DNA of 24,046 nucleotides. Source: a virus. Positions 15,574-20,482 of the stretch are shown here, piece by piece (position 1 is the stretch's first letter; the number at the start of each line of letters is the position of its first letter). Under the pieces are notes generated by a model. That model did no database searches and had not been told where the DNA came from. It saw only the letters and a program-made list of their open reading frames with translations. The DNA is taken from the IMG/VR virus record IMGVR_UViG_3300044630_005339, positions 1-24,046 of that record. One strand, written 5' to 3'. The translations under genes were made by a program, and so were the position numbers.

Positions 15574-16211
15574 GTATTAATACAGATAACAGTTTAGAAA
15601 TGCTCAAGCAATACTCCAATGTAGAACTATGCCCAGAGTTACAGAAATTTGTTGTTGACACTGAAATCGGTAAGTACATAAAGCACCCTTTAGTATTCTC
15701 ACCTCTAGTTTTACCAGGACTTGCGAACCAAATGCTAGAACAAAAAAACAAGCAACTACGAGAAGCTTTAGATACCAAAAATTTCAGTCGATACGTTTTT
15801 CTACACGAAAGACCGTACAGACTCTCGGCATTCAAAGACATCAAACATCAACTAACTGATGAGAACTACTGGAAACTTCTGTCAAGCATATGGACTGACA
15901 CTGAAAACTCACACCAAGACCTAGGCACTTGGAAGAACCTTTTCAAATCTAAGAAAAATCAAAGGCACAATTTGATGACCGAAGAAGAACTAACAACTAT
16001 GGAATCTTTAGATGACACGGTAACTATTTTTAGGGGTTGTGTGAAGAACCTTAACGAAGACGGTTTGTCTTGGACTCTTGATAGAGAACGTGCAGAGTGG
16101 TTTGCTAATAGGTTCGACCAAAAAGGAATTGTCATTGAAAAAGCGATAGGCAAGGAAGAAATTGTTGCTTACTTCAGTGGCAGAGGGGAACAAGAAATTA
16201 TAGTTATTTAA
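15570..16211 (+). CDS. Putative ADP-ribosyltransferase, R-S-E type
   Basis: The C-terminal ~65 residues of this 213-aa protein match the ART core. TIFRG puts the NAD-binding Arg at 155. GLSWTLDRERAEWFANRF gives the Ser-x-Thr motif (S167-W-T169) and its helix. RGEQEIIV gives the E-x-E active-site pair (E207, E209). This spacing and the closing hydrophobic strand are typical of arginine-type mono-ADP-ribosyltransferases, the class that includes phage T4 Alt and Mod enzymes. The N-terminal 140 residues are unassigned and may bind a target. The enzyme would transfer ADP-ribose from NAD+ to a host or phage target. It ends 8 bp inside the convergent proteasome-like gene, without a terminator between. 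The call rests on motifs only. Confidence 0.78.
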   Translation: MSINTDNSLEMLKQYSNVELCPELQKFVVDTEIGKYIKHPLVFSPLVLPGLANQMLEQKNKQLREALDTKNFSRYVFLHERPYRLSAFKDIKHQLTDENYWKLLSSIWTDTENSHQDLGTWKNLFKSKKNQRHNLMTEEELTTMESLDDTVTIFRGCVKNLNEDGLSWTLDRERAEWFANRFDQKGIVIEKAIGKEEIVAYFSGRGEQEIIVI

Positions 16212-16776
16212 CTTCGTGTTTCTGAATAACGGTATTTATTGGTTCCCCAGTTCCTGGGTCGAGTTGTGCAGCAATTTGAACAGAGTTTTTAACTACAGTC
16301 CGTGCAATAGTTAAAGTTCTTTTCTTAGTACTTAACTCTGAAAAAATAGCGCCAAGTGCATAACTAGCACCTGAACCTAAAGCATAGATACCTCTAGAGT
16401 CTCTAGCCCACTCGTAGTTAGAACCAAGTTCGTAGATAGTTCCATTAACTACAACCATTATGTAAGAGTCTTGCTCTCCCTCTTTACCGTAACCATTTTC
16501 TTCAAAACAACTTTTTAGTTCAGGTATAAATTTGCTAGTAATAAATTTGTCTAGTTTCTCACCAACTTCATTGTTAGTTGGGATTGGTGGTTTGAAAGAG
16601 TGAGCCATCAAATTTATAGCTCGCATGTCTCCAGCTGCCCCTAAAAAATATGGACCATTCTTAACCAGCTTGGGATTATCTTTTGGAAGAAGGTAAAGTC
16701 TGTTTTCTTCTGTAACTCTTGAGTCATAACCTATTACAGCCCAACCCTCTCCTTGAATTGCTGCAAGTGTTGTCAT
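16204..16776 (-). CDS. HslV/20S-proteasome-like Ntn-hydrolase peptidase
   Basis: The 190-aa protein starts MTTLAAIQ, so Met removal exposes Thr1, the nucleophile of proteasome-type peptidases. Counting from Thr1, GYDSRVT places Asp17 and Arg19 as in proteasome beta subunits. A Lys at 35 (NPKLVK) may fill the Lys33 role. FLGAAGDMRA matches the glycine turn and following helix. YALGSGASYALGAIF matches the Gly-Ser-Gly segment. Length is close to HslV (about 175 aa) and there is no propeptide. I chose ATG 16776, not an in-frame ATG at 16791, because it overlaps the upstream TGA (ATGA) and yields the N-terminal Thr. Element copy 4 lies inside the gene. Regulatory ATPase partner not seen. Confidence 0.87.
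   Translation of the reverse strand: MTTLAAIQGEGWAVIGYDSRVTEENRLYLLPKDNPKLVKNGPYFLGAAGDMRAINLMAHSFKPPIPTNNEVGEKLDKFITSKFIPELKSCFEENGYGKEGEQDSYIMVVVNGTIYELGSNYEWARDSRGIYALGSGASYALGAIFSELSTKKRTLTIARTVVKNSVQIAAQLDPGTGEPINTVIQKHEVK
16637..16651 (-). repeat. Dispersed element copy 4, inside the peptidase gene
   Basis: Minus strand ATATTTTTTAGGGGC followed by AGCTGG. It encodes YFLGAA, an essential turn of the fold. Confidence 0.7.
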
Positions 16777-17018
16777 TCGAATGGATTCCAAATATCTTCT
16801 CGTAGGACTTCAAATCTTTCTGAATTATGTGAGTTAGTTTTAGAAATGTCTTCGTTTTCTATTAACTTATCTAACGACAAGACAGCCGTACAACCACTAT
16901 CCTCAAACATGATTACTAATTTTGTATCGCCATCAAGTAGGTCGTCAACGATAGCCGTATAGAACGGAACTTCGTGCCCATTAGGGTGATAATGGCGCTC
17001 AACAATCTTCAGATTCAT
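16773..17018 (-). CDS. Small protein coupled to the proteasome-like gene (81 aa)
   Basis: Acidic soluble protein, beta-rich in the first half (HEVPFYTAIVDDL, TKLVIMFED, CTAVLSLDKL), helical after that. No family is recognised. The ATG at 17018 lies exactly six bases after TAAAAT, predicting a leaderless message. The TGA overlaps the start of the peptidase gene. An adaptor or substrate-selection role is conceivable because of coupling, but nothing in the sequence shows it. Confidence 0.75.
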   Translation of the reverse strand: MNLKIVERHYHPNGHEVPFYTAIVDDLLDGDTKLVIMFEDSGCTAVLSLDKLIENEDISKTNSHNSERFEVLREDIWNPFE

Positions 17019-17024
17019 ACCAAA

Positions 17025-17030
17025 ATTTTA
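17025..17030 (-). promoter_or_regulatory. -10 box (TAAAAT), leaderless
   Basis: Minus-strand TAAAAT, six bases, then ATG at 17018. No good -35 at 17 bp. Confidence 0.45.
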
Positions 17031-17062
17031 TCCCCTAATCCAGAGGTTTATCGGTAGCAACA

Positions 17063-17097
17063 CCAGTATCACTTTGAGAGAGGGTAAGTGACACTGG
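17063..17097. repeat. 12-bp stem-loop
   Basis: CCAGTATCACTT (17063-17074) pairs with AAGTGACACTGG (17086-17097) at 11 of 12 positions, loop 11 nt. No T-run. Confidence 0.75.
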
Positions 17098-17099
17098 CG

Positions 17100-17128
17100 C
17101 AGGGGGTATTAGGGTGGGTTACCCCCTG
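17100..17128. repeat. 9-bp GC-rich stem-loop
   Basis: CAGGGGGTA (17100-17108) and TACCCCCTG (17120-17128) pair perfectly, loop 11 nt. It lies two bases after the preceding hairpin. Confidence 0.75.
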
Positions 17129-17242
17129 TTCCTATGGGCGGAATAATTAAACTCGACGCTTAACCATAGTAGTAAAAGTGTAATATAAACAAGAAACCTT
17201 GATTCTCAAAAAGTGACCGTATGCCGCAACCCAGCTGATCCA

Positions 17243-17258
17243 TCCCCCCAAAAAATAT
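17243..17258 (-). repeat. Dispersed element copy 5, variant
   Basis: Plus TCCCCCCAAAAAATAT. The right flank GTGAAGGCAGCC matches that of copy 10 (GTGAAGGTAGCT). Left flank carries AGCTGATC. Confidence 0.7.
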
Positions 17259-17283
17259 GTGAAGGCAGCCAGGTTAAAAACAA

Positions 17284-17318
17284 AAATACCCTTAGATGTT
17301 TTCCATCTAAAGGTATTT
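17284..17318 (-). terminator. Terminator of the 128-aa gene
   Basis: AAATACCCTTAGATG and CATCTAAAGGTATTT form a 15-bp stem with one mismatch and a 5-nt loop. On the minus strand the tail is TTTTTGTTTTT. Confidence 0.88.
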
Positions 17319-17343
17319 ATGTCTAGTATTTAAGAAACTAAAG

Positions 17344-17730
17344 TTAGATAGTTTCTAAAATTTTTCTTTGTTTCCAACCATCACCATAAGTTTTTACTCT
17401 AAAAGCCATTTCCATAGAAATTGCTAATGATTCAGTAATGTCGGTGTAATCCCTTTCAGGGTTTTCCCCCTTTGGAATGTAAGGAGTGTCGGATTCTTCT
17501 GTGTAATCTCCGTACACAACAACTCTGTCTCCAGCCCAATGACCTGACATTGGAGTTGCTAGTAAGTCACCACCACCTCTTTGTGGAGACGTCATAACCA
17601 ACAAATAGAGAGCATCTGATAAAGAACCCTGCACATTTAAGTGCTCAAGTTGCTTTGCACCCAAACCCAATCCATGTGGATTAACTATTTCTTTCTTGTC
17701 TATATTTACTAACGAGTGATATTGTCCCAC
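17344..17730 (-). CDS. Conserved-looking MGQY...RGGGD...WAGDRV protein (128 aa)
   Basis: The sequence MGQYHSLVNIDKKE, then PHGLGLGAKQLEH, RGGGDLLAT and HWAGDRVVVYGDYTE form a pattern I recall from uncharacterised proteins of actinobacteria and their phages. No function is established to my knowledge. It is soluble with no Cys residues and has a strongly conserved Gly-rich centre. The start is GTG at 17730, with AAAGGTAGGA upstream. It has its own TTGACT-17-TATAAT promoter and a strong terminator, so it is a monocistronic unit. Confidence 0.82.
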   Translation of the reverse strand: MGQYHSLVNIDKKEIVNPHGLGLGAKQLEHLNVQGSLSDALYLLVMTSPQRGGGDLLATPMSGHWAGDRVVVYGDYTEESDTPYIPKGENPERDYTDITESLAISMEMAFRVKTYGDGWKQRKILETI

Positions 17731-17752
17731 TTTGTCCTACCTTTCTAAATCT

Positions 17753-17781
17753 ATTATAGAAACTAATAACTAAAAAGTCAA
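17753..17781 (-). promoter_or_regulatory. Promoter TTGACT-17-TATAAT
   Basis: Minus-strand TTGACT at 17781-17776, TATAAT at 17758-17753. Drives the 128-aa gene. The TTGTC spacer motif is absent here. Confidence 0.85.
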
Positions 17782-17788
17782 ATTTTAA

Positions 17789-17817
17789 AAAGTTAGTTCT
17801 CGGGAACTAATAACTTT
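17789..17817. repeat. Core inverted repeat AAAGTTA...TAACTTT
   Basis: AAAGTTAGTTC, then TCGG, then GAACTAATAACTTT: an imperfect palindrome. Its right arm reads AAAGTTATTAGTTC on minus, the core also found at 18933-18946. Confidence 0.7.
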
Positions 17818-17855
17818 TGCGTGAGCTAGCTGCCAGCTGGAGCTGCCTTCTCCAC

Positions 17856-17871
17856 TTCCCCTAAAAAATAT
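17856..17871 (-). repeat. Dispersed element copy 6
   Basis: Plus TTCCCCTAAAAAATAT between the terminator of the 74-aa gene and the promoter of the 128-aa gene. Left flank is AGCTAGCTGCCAGCTGG and AGCTGCC. Confidence 0.85.
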
Positions 17872-17885
17872 TTCGTCTTCGGCCG

Positions 17886-17918
17886 CAAAAAAATAAACCC
17901 GAGCGATTGCTCGGGCTT
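17886..17918 (-). terminator. Terminator of the 74-aa gene
   Basis: Minus AAGCCCGAGC-AATC-GCTCGGGTTT followed by ATTTTTTT. Perfect central 7-bp GC stem. Confidence 0.9.
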
Positions 17919-17941
17919 ATCTTTGTCGGCGTCTTTACTTT

Positions 17942-18166
17942 TTAATTCAAACCATGACGCTCTCGGTAGTCTCTAGATTCATCTACAAATCTTTTAACTG
18001 AATCGTTTAAGTCAACTATCTGACTTGGTGAGAGTAATGCGCTCATTACTCCAGTTAGGTGGGCATACATACTGCCCGTGTTGCCGTAATGTGCTTCAAG
18101 CAACTCTTTGCACTCATCTAGCAAGTCCCATTTAACTTGGCTAGTTACCTCTTTTAATGTTTCCAT
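17942..18166 (-). CDS. Small helical protein (74 aa)
   Basis: Starts METLKEV at 18166, exactly six bases after TATTAT, so leaderless. A longer in-frame reading to 18205 would include the promoter itself and is rejected. The protein is mainly helical: DLLDECKELLEAHYG, then MYAHLTGVMSALLSP, then a charged C-terminal helix. No family is recognised. It is a single-gene unit with its own promoter and terminator. Confidence 0.78.
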   Translation of the reverse strand: METLKEVTSQVKWDLLDECKELLEAHYGNTGSMYAHLTGVMSALLSPSQIVDLNDSVKRFVDESRDYRERHGLN

Positions 18167-18172
18167 ACTTCT

Positions 18173-18201
18173 ATAATAAACCATACCCCTGACAAAAGCA
18201 A
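18173..18201 (-). promoter_or_regulatory. TTGTC-family promoter 1, leaderless
   Basis: Minus TTGCTT (-35, 18201-18196), TTGTCA directly after it (18195-18190), 11 bp, TATTAT (18178-18173), six bases, ATG. The -35 overlaps the T-tail of the preceding terminator. Confidence 0.8.
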
Positions 18202-18229
18202 ACACGCCCCCAAACTTTCGAGGGCGTGT
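18196..18229 (-). terminator. Terminator of the 112-aa gene
   Basis: Minus ACACGCCC and GGGCGTGT stem with 12-nt loop, then TTGCTTTTG, which is also the -35 of promoter 1. Confidence 0.8.
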
Positions 18230-18243
18230 CTGACTAAGTTTAT

Positions 18244-18582
18244 TTACTTAGTTACTAACTTAATGTAAGGGTTAGCATAACTTACTGCTTCCCAAACTTC
18301 AGAGAAATTAGTTTTTAGTTTTTCTCTGTCAATGTCGGTGCGTGGTACTTCTTGTAGAAACACACGAGGGACACCATTGATAATTCCCTCTTTGGCTTCG
18401 CCCATTAAGTCAAAAATAACTTTTTTAACTTCTTTTTCTTGGGCTTCTAGTGCTCTTAGAGTACGGCGCACTTCATTTAATTGATTGATGTGGTTCACTA
18501 TGTCGGTAGATGTTAAATCTACTGCCTTAGATGTGCTGACCACTTCGGTAGTAACTACGCGATTGATGATTGTAGTTGTCAT
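18244..18582 (-). CDS. Small alpha/beta protein of nuclease-associated type (112 aa)
   Basis: After an N-terminal beta segment, residues ~30-70 form a coiled-coil-like helix (LNEVRRTLRALEAQEKEVKK). Then follow GEAKEGIINGVPRVFLQEVPRTDIDREKLKTNF and a closing basic strand. This layout (helix, G-x-x-NGVP-x-V, R-T-x-D-x-x-x-L) resembles short segments found at the ends of YqaJ-type phage exonucleases or as free-standing proteins beside them. No catalytic residues are present. I regard it as a possible accessory in DNA metabolism, low certainty. It is transcribed from promoter 2 with a 5' UTR hairpin. Confidence 0.75.
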   Translation of the reverse strand: MTTTIINRVVTTEVVSTSKAVDLTSTDIVNHINQLNEVRRTLRALEAQEKEVKKVIFDLMGEAKEGIINGVPRVFLQEVPRTDIDREKLKTNFSEVWEAVSYANPYIKLVTK

Positions 18583-18611
18583 GGTTTTGTCTTTGCCTCT
18601 TTTTCTTTTTA

Positions 18612-18635
18612 GTTAGGTAGCGCCTTGCTACTAAC
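18612..18635 (-). promoter_or_regulatory. 5' UTR hairpin A (TAGCAAGGCGCTA)
   Basis: Minus GTTAGTAGCAAGGCGCTACC followed by TAAC forms a hairpin. TAGC pairs with GCTA and GTTAG with CTAAC with a bulge. A copy with compensated arms is at 19400-19421. Both lie between promoter and RBS. Confidence 0.7.
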
Positions 18636-18795
18636 TTCTTACTTCTATAATAGATGAAACCCCTGACAAAAGCAAGTCGATTTCTTCCATTTCTTTTCTT
18701 ATTTTTGCAGCCATAAAGATACGCCCAGCGTCGGTATGTTCTTGAGCAATTCTCTTTAGTCTGCTTCGCCTTGCTTGTAGTTGTTCTCTATTCAT
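18631..18795 (-). CDS. Small basic helical protein (54 aa)
   Basis: Starts at ATG 18795, six bases after TATTAT, so leaderless. The protein is rich in Arg and Gln in its first half (MNREQLQARRSRLKRIAQEH), then a helix (FMAAKIRKEMEEIDLLL) and a short tail (SGVSSIIEVRS). It may bind nucleic acid, but no motif proves this. Its last codons coincide with promoter 2 of the next gene: LLLSG is encoded by the -35/TTGTCA box and SSIIEV by the -10 region. Confidence 0.7.
   Translation of the reverse strand: MNREQLQARRSRLKRIAQEHTDAGRIFMAAKIRKEMEEIDLLLSGVSSIIEVRS
18647..18675 (-). promoter_or_regulatory. TTGTC-family promoter 2, inside a coding region
   Basis: Minus TTGCTT (18675-18670), TTGTCA (18669-18664), 11 bp, TATTAT (18652-18647). 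Drives the 112-aa gene. Confidence 0.8.
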
Positions 18796-18801
18796 ACTTC
18801 T

Positions 18802-18824
18802 ATAATAGATTAAACCTCTGACAA
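18802..18824 (-). promoter_or_regulatory. TTGTC-family promoter 3, leaderless
   Basis: Minus TTGTCA (18824-18819), 11 bp, TATTAT (18807-18802), AGAAGT, ATG at 18795. The hexamer upstream at 17 bp (CCGAAA) is a poor -35. Confidence 0.75.
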
Positions 18825-18888
18825 TTTCGGGGATTTGTGTTTTCGGCGTGTCGGGCTTGACCAGGAAATTAGCAGCCAGAAGATTTTA

Positions 18889-18903
18889 ATATTTTTTAGG
18901 GGA
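18889..18903 (+). repeat. Dispersed element copy 7
   Basis: Plus ATATTTTTTAGGGGA followed by GAGCTGCTTCGCAGC, itself a palindrome. Confidence 0.85.
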
Positions 18904-19016
18904 GAGCTGCTTCGCAGCGGCGGCAGGCGGCAGAACTAATAACTTTTTCTTGCGAGCCGCGCAGCACCTCCACCGCCACCACCACCAACACCACTTCCAC
19001 CTCGAACTTCCATCTG

Positions 19017-19032
19017 TCCCCCTAAAAAATAT
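19017..19032 (-). repeat. Dispersed element copy 8
   Basis: Plus TCCCCCTAAAAAATAT followed by ACGAAGGTAGCAGC, like the flanks of copies 5 and 10. Inverted relative to copy 7. Confidence 0.85.
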
Positions 19033-19065
19033 ACGAAGGTAGCAGCAAAAATTTTTGCATAGGGC

Positions 19066-19095
19066 AAAAAAAATAGCCGCGCTTTCGCGAGGCTA
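19066..19095 (-). terminator. Terminator of the 86-aa gene
   Basis: Minus TAGCCTCGC-GAAA-GCGCGGCTA with one mismatch, GAAA tetraloop, then eight T. Confidence 0.88.
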
Positions 19096-19111
19096 CTTTT
19101 CTTTATTTCTT

Positions 19112-19372
19112 TTACCAAGCAGGTGGAACAAATCCACTCGGTGGCTCTGGGGTTTCGTCGTAAATAATTACTTGACCATCGTGGTTTTCTAGTGTTGAAA
19201 CGCTGTAGTCCATTTCAATCCCTCGATTACGTTCGTAACTATCTGGCAAATCCGAGATGTTAAGTTCATCATCAATAACTTTGTTGATGAGTGACTTTGC
19301 TTGCTCGTCATCTGCTGCCTCGAACCAAACTTGGTTCATTGAAACTTCATTAAATCTAAATGAATATAACAT
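19112..19372 (-). CDS. Small hypothetical protein (86 aa)
   Basis: The N-terminus is beta-like (LYSFRFNEVSMNQVWFEA), then a helix (DDEQAKSLINKVIDDELN), a DLPDSYERNRGIEMDYSV segment, and a Pro-rich end (PEPPSGFVPPAW). I recall similar small proteins in actinophages but no function. The chosen ATG at 19372 keeps the full first strand; ATG at the internal MNQ is possible. The RBS is modest (AGAGGG about 12 bases upstream). Promoter 4 and 5' UTR hairpin B lie upstream; a strong terminator follows. Confidence 0.78.
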   Translation of the reverse strand: MLYSFRFNEVSMNQVWFEAADDEQAKSLINKVIDDELNISDLPDSYERNRGIEMDYSVSTLENHDGQVIIYDETPEPPSGFVPPAW

Positions 19373-19399
19373 GTGTTAGTTGTTTCCCTCTTTCTCTAA

Positions 19400-19421
19400 G
19401 TTGTAGCGCCTTGCTATCAAC
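19400..19421 (-). promoter_or_regulatory. 5' UTR hairpin B (TAGCAAGGCGCTA)
   Basis: Minus GTTGATAGCAAGGCGCTACA then AC. TAGC pairs with GCTA and GTTG with CAAC. Loop and inner stem are identical to hairpin A while the outer arms changed together. Confidence 0.72.
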
Positions 19422-19432
19422 CTGTTAAATCT

Positions 19433-19455
19433 ATTATAGCAACACCGACTGACAA
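19433..19455 (-). promoter_or_regulatory. TTGTC-family promoter 4
   Basis: Minus TTGTCA (19455-19450), 11 bp, TATAAT (19438-19433). Confidence 0.78.
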
Positions 19456-19459
19456 TTTT

Positions 19460-19573
19460 CTATGCTTCGCAATCGTGTCCGTACATACATTCTTCGCTGT
19501 CAAAGAATGTTGAATCACATTCGTTGCATTGCCAAAATATCTTGCCTTTTTCAACCATCATTAGTAATGACAT
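19460..19573 (-). CDS. Zinc-ribbon-like microprotein (37 aa)
   Basis: Very short reading frame with good context. It has its own promoter 5, an AAGGTGG ribosome-binding site and ATG at 19573. The peptide contains FWQCNECDSTFF, then CMYGHDC. This gives a C-x2-C pair and a C-x3-H-x-C group, the arrangement of a small zinc ribbon or finger. It could bind nucleic acid or a protein partner. Stop at 19460 lies five bases from the TTGTCA box of promoter 4. Coding status is inferred from motif and signals. Confidence 0.68.
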   Translation of the reverse strand: MSLLMMVEKGKIFWQCNECDSTFFDSEECMYGHDCEA

Positions 19574-19597
19574 GTTCCACCTTGCCTCTCTAACTCT

Positions 19598-19627
19598 ATA
19601 ATAACACACCGCAGCGACAATTTTCAA
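19598..19627 (-). promoter_or_regulatory. TTGTC-family promoter 5
   Basis: Minus TTGAAA (19627-19622, -35 at 18 bp), TTGTCG (19620-19615), 11 bp, TATTAT (19603-19598). Confidence 0.78.
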
Positions 19628-19628
19628 T

Positions 19629-19657
19629 AAAAAACCCCCCGTATGTTTACAGGGGGT
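19629..19657 (-). terminator. Terminator of the 56-aa gene
   Basis: Minus CCCCCTGTA and TACGGGGG around AACA, then TTTTTT. One bulged base. Confidence 0.85.
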
Positions 19658-19679
19658 AATTATTTTTAAATCCAGTTAG

Positions 19680-19850
19680 TTAGATTGTGAGTTCTACAGA
19701 ATCTGGCACAACGTGCTCTAGTGCTCTAACTATTGCGTGTTGGAGGGTGTCTTCTCCTCGTTCAACTAAAAGTTCTCCCGTTACAGCGTCGTACACATCA
19801 ACTTTGTACCAGCCATCAAACTCGTGTATTTCTATTGTTAGCGAATGCAT
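19680..19850 (-). CDS. Small acidic protein (56 aa)
   Basis: ATG at 19850 with AGAGGA five bases upstream and a TTGCGT-17-TATTAT promoter. The peptide begins MHSLTIEIHEFDGWYKVDVY, a beta-hairpin. It continues DAVTGELLVERGEDTLQHAI and then a helix (VRALEHVV), ending in a beta strand (SVELTI). The overall plan (strand-strand-helix-strand) is a plausible tiny domain. No family recognised. A strong terminator follows. A reading frame on the opposite strand over the same bases is rejected as a shadow. Confidence 0.78.
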   Translation of the reverse strand: MHSLTIEIHEFDGWYKVDVYDAVTGELLVERGEDTLQHAIVRALEHVVPDSVELTI

Positions 19851-19874
19851 TTATTTCCTCTTTTCTTAAAACAA

Positions 19875-19903
19875 ATAATACCAAAATTATTTAATAAACG
19901 CAA
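19875..19903 (-). promoter_or_regulatory. Promoter TTGCGT-17-TATTAT
   Basis: Minus TTGCGT (19903-19898) and TATTAT (19880-19875). Lacks the TTGTC spacer box. Confidence 0.7.
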
Positions 19904-19976
19904 GCCTCCGTAATTTTTACGGGACGCCGCTTACAAACAAAAAGTTATTTTTTCCTGGGGCCGCGCCTTCGATCAG

Positions 19977-19992
19977 TTCCCCTAAAAAATAT
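19977..19992 (-). repeat. Dispersed element copy 9
   Basis: Plus TTCCCCTAAAAAATAT followed by GACAGCTGCTGAAGG. A core-like AAAAAGTTATTTTTTCC lies about 30 bp to its left. Confidence 0.85.
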
Positions 19993-20007
19993 GACAGCTG
20001 CTGAAGG

Positions 20008-20053
20008 TTAAAAATAAAGAAAGACACGGGGTGATTATGGAGTAAACCCCGTG
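20008..20053 (-). terminator. Terminator of the 109-aa gene
   Basis: Minus CACGGGGT and ACCCCGTG arms around 13 nt, then TCTTTCTTTATTTTT. Confidence 0.85.
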
Positions 20054-20100
20054 CCTTTCCTTTTTCCTAACTTCTACGCATCTCTCGTGCGTAATTAAAG

Positions 20101-20430
20101 TTATGAAACTTTCATCACTTCTTTAAGTGGTCGAGGAGTCCAATACAAATCTCTCTCAACTGCTGGTACTTCCGTGCCAAACATTTTTGTTGTTACTTTG
20201 TCTAGTTCGGAAAGACTGAAAGTTCCTAGTTCGTTCTCGAAACCCTCAACATACCCGAAGAAGACATCCTTGCCATCAAACTCGGTGGCGTACCAAGTCC
20301 AATTAGAGTACGGGCTAAAGAATTTCACCTGTACTACTGCGTCCAAGCCTTTTTCTTCTTGCGAATAAAGGTCTGGCATTTTTTCTATGAGTTCCTTGGT
20401 CATTAGTTTATGACCTCTTAAATTACTCAC
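20101..20430 (-). CDS. Hypothetical protein (109 aa)
   Basis: GTG start at 20430 with AGAGAGG six bases upstream; an in-frame ATG at 20403 is the alternative. The centre is Trp/Phe/Tyr-rich (VQVKFFSPYSNWTWYATEFD, then VFFGYVEGFENELGTFSLSEL), which resembles DUF2958-like small proteins common on plasmids and phages. The end carries ERDLYWTPRPLKEV, also seen in that group. I judge DUF2958 membership likely. That family has no known activity. Transcribed from promoter 6. Confidence 0.8.
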   Translation of the reverse strand: MSNLRGHKLMTKELIEKMPDLYSQEEKGLDAVVQVKFFSPYSNWTWYATEFDGKDVFFGYVEGFENELGTFSLSELDKVTTKMFGTEVPAVERDLYWTPRPLKEVMKVS

Positions 20431-20453
20431 GGCTTACCTCTCTTTCTACTTCT

Positions 20454-20482
20454 ATAATAACCTAAACCTCTGACAAAATCAA
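20454..20482 (-). promoter_or_regulatory. TTGTC-family promoter 6
   Basis: Minus TTGATT (20482-20477), TTGTCA (20476-20471), 11 bp, TATTAT (20459-20454). The -35 overlaps the stop codon of the 49-aa gene. Confidence 0.82.

Larger units (their letters stand above)
17019..17343. other. 325-bp structured intergenic region
   Basis: No gene was found. It contains two consecutive strong stem-loops (17063-17097, 17100-17128), an A+T-rich stretch with AGTAGTAAAAGTG, element copy 5 and a terminator for the minus gene at 17344. A structured non-coding RNA or a regulatory array is possible. Confidence 0.6.
18825..19065. other. Composite intergenic element (copies 7 and 8)
   Basis: No gene. Two element copies in opposite orientation (18889-18903, 19017-19032) enclose about 113 bp. 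This interior contains AGCTGC palindromes, the core GAACTAATAACTTT at 18933-18946 and a pyrimidine-biased stretch of CCACC-type triplets (18967-19008). The interior reads as Gly-rich peptides in translation, which I reject as coding. Confidence 0.65.

Noticed and set aside
17942-18205. Longer form of the 74-aa protein (MFAFVRGMVYY start)
   Set aside because: The added codons are the promoter -10 and TTGTCA box; the ATG at 18166 fits the six-base leaderless rule.
18936-19118. Frame with a poly-Gly stretch
   Set aside because: Made by CCACC-type triplets of a composite intergenic element and crossing a terminator; no RBS.
20075-20093. TACGCA/TGCGTA hairpin as an extra terminator
   Set aside because: Six-base arms and no T-run on either strand; the strong terminator next to it suffices.
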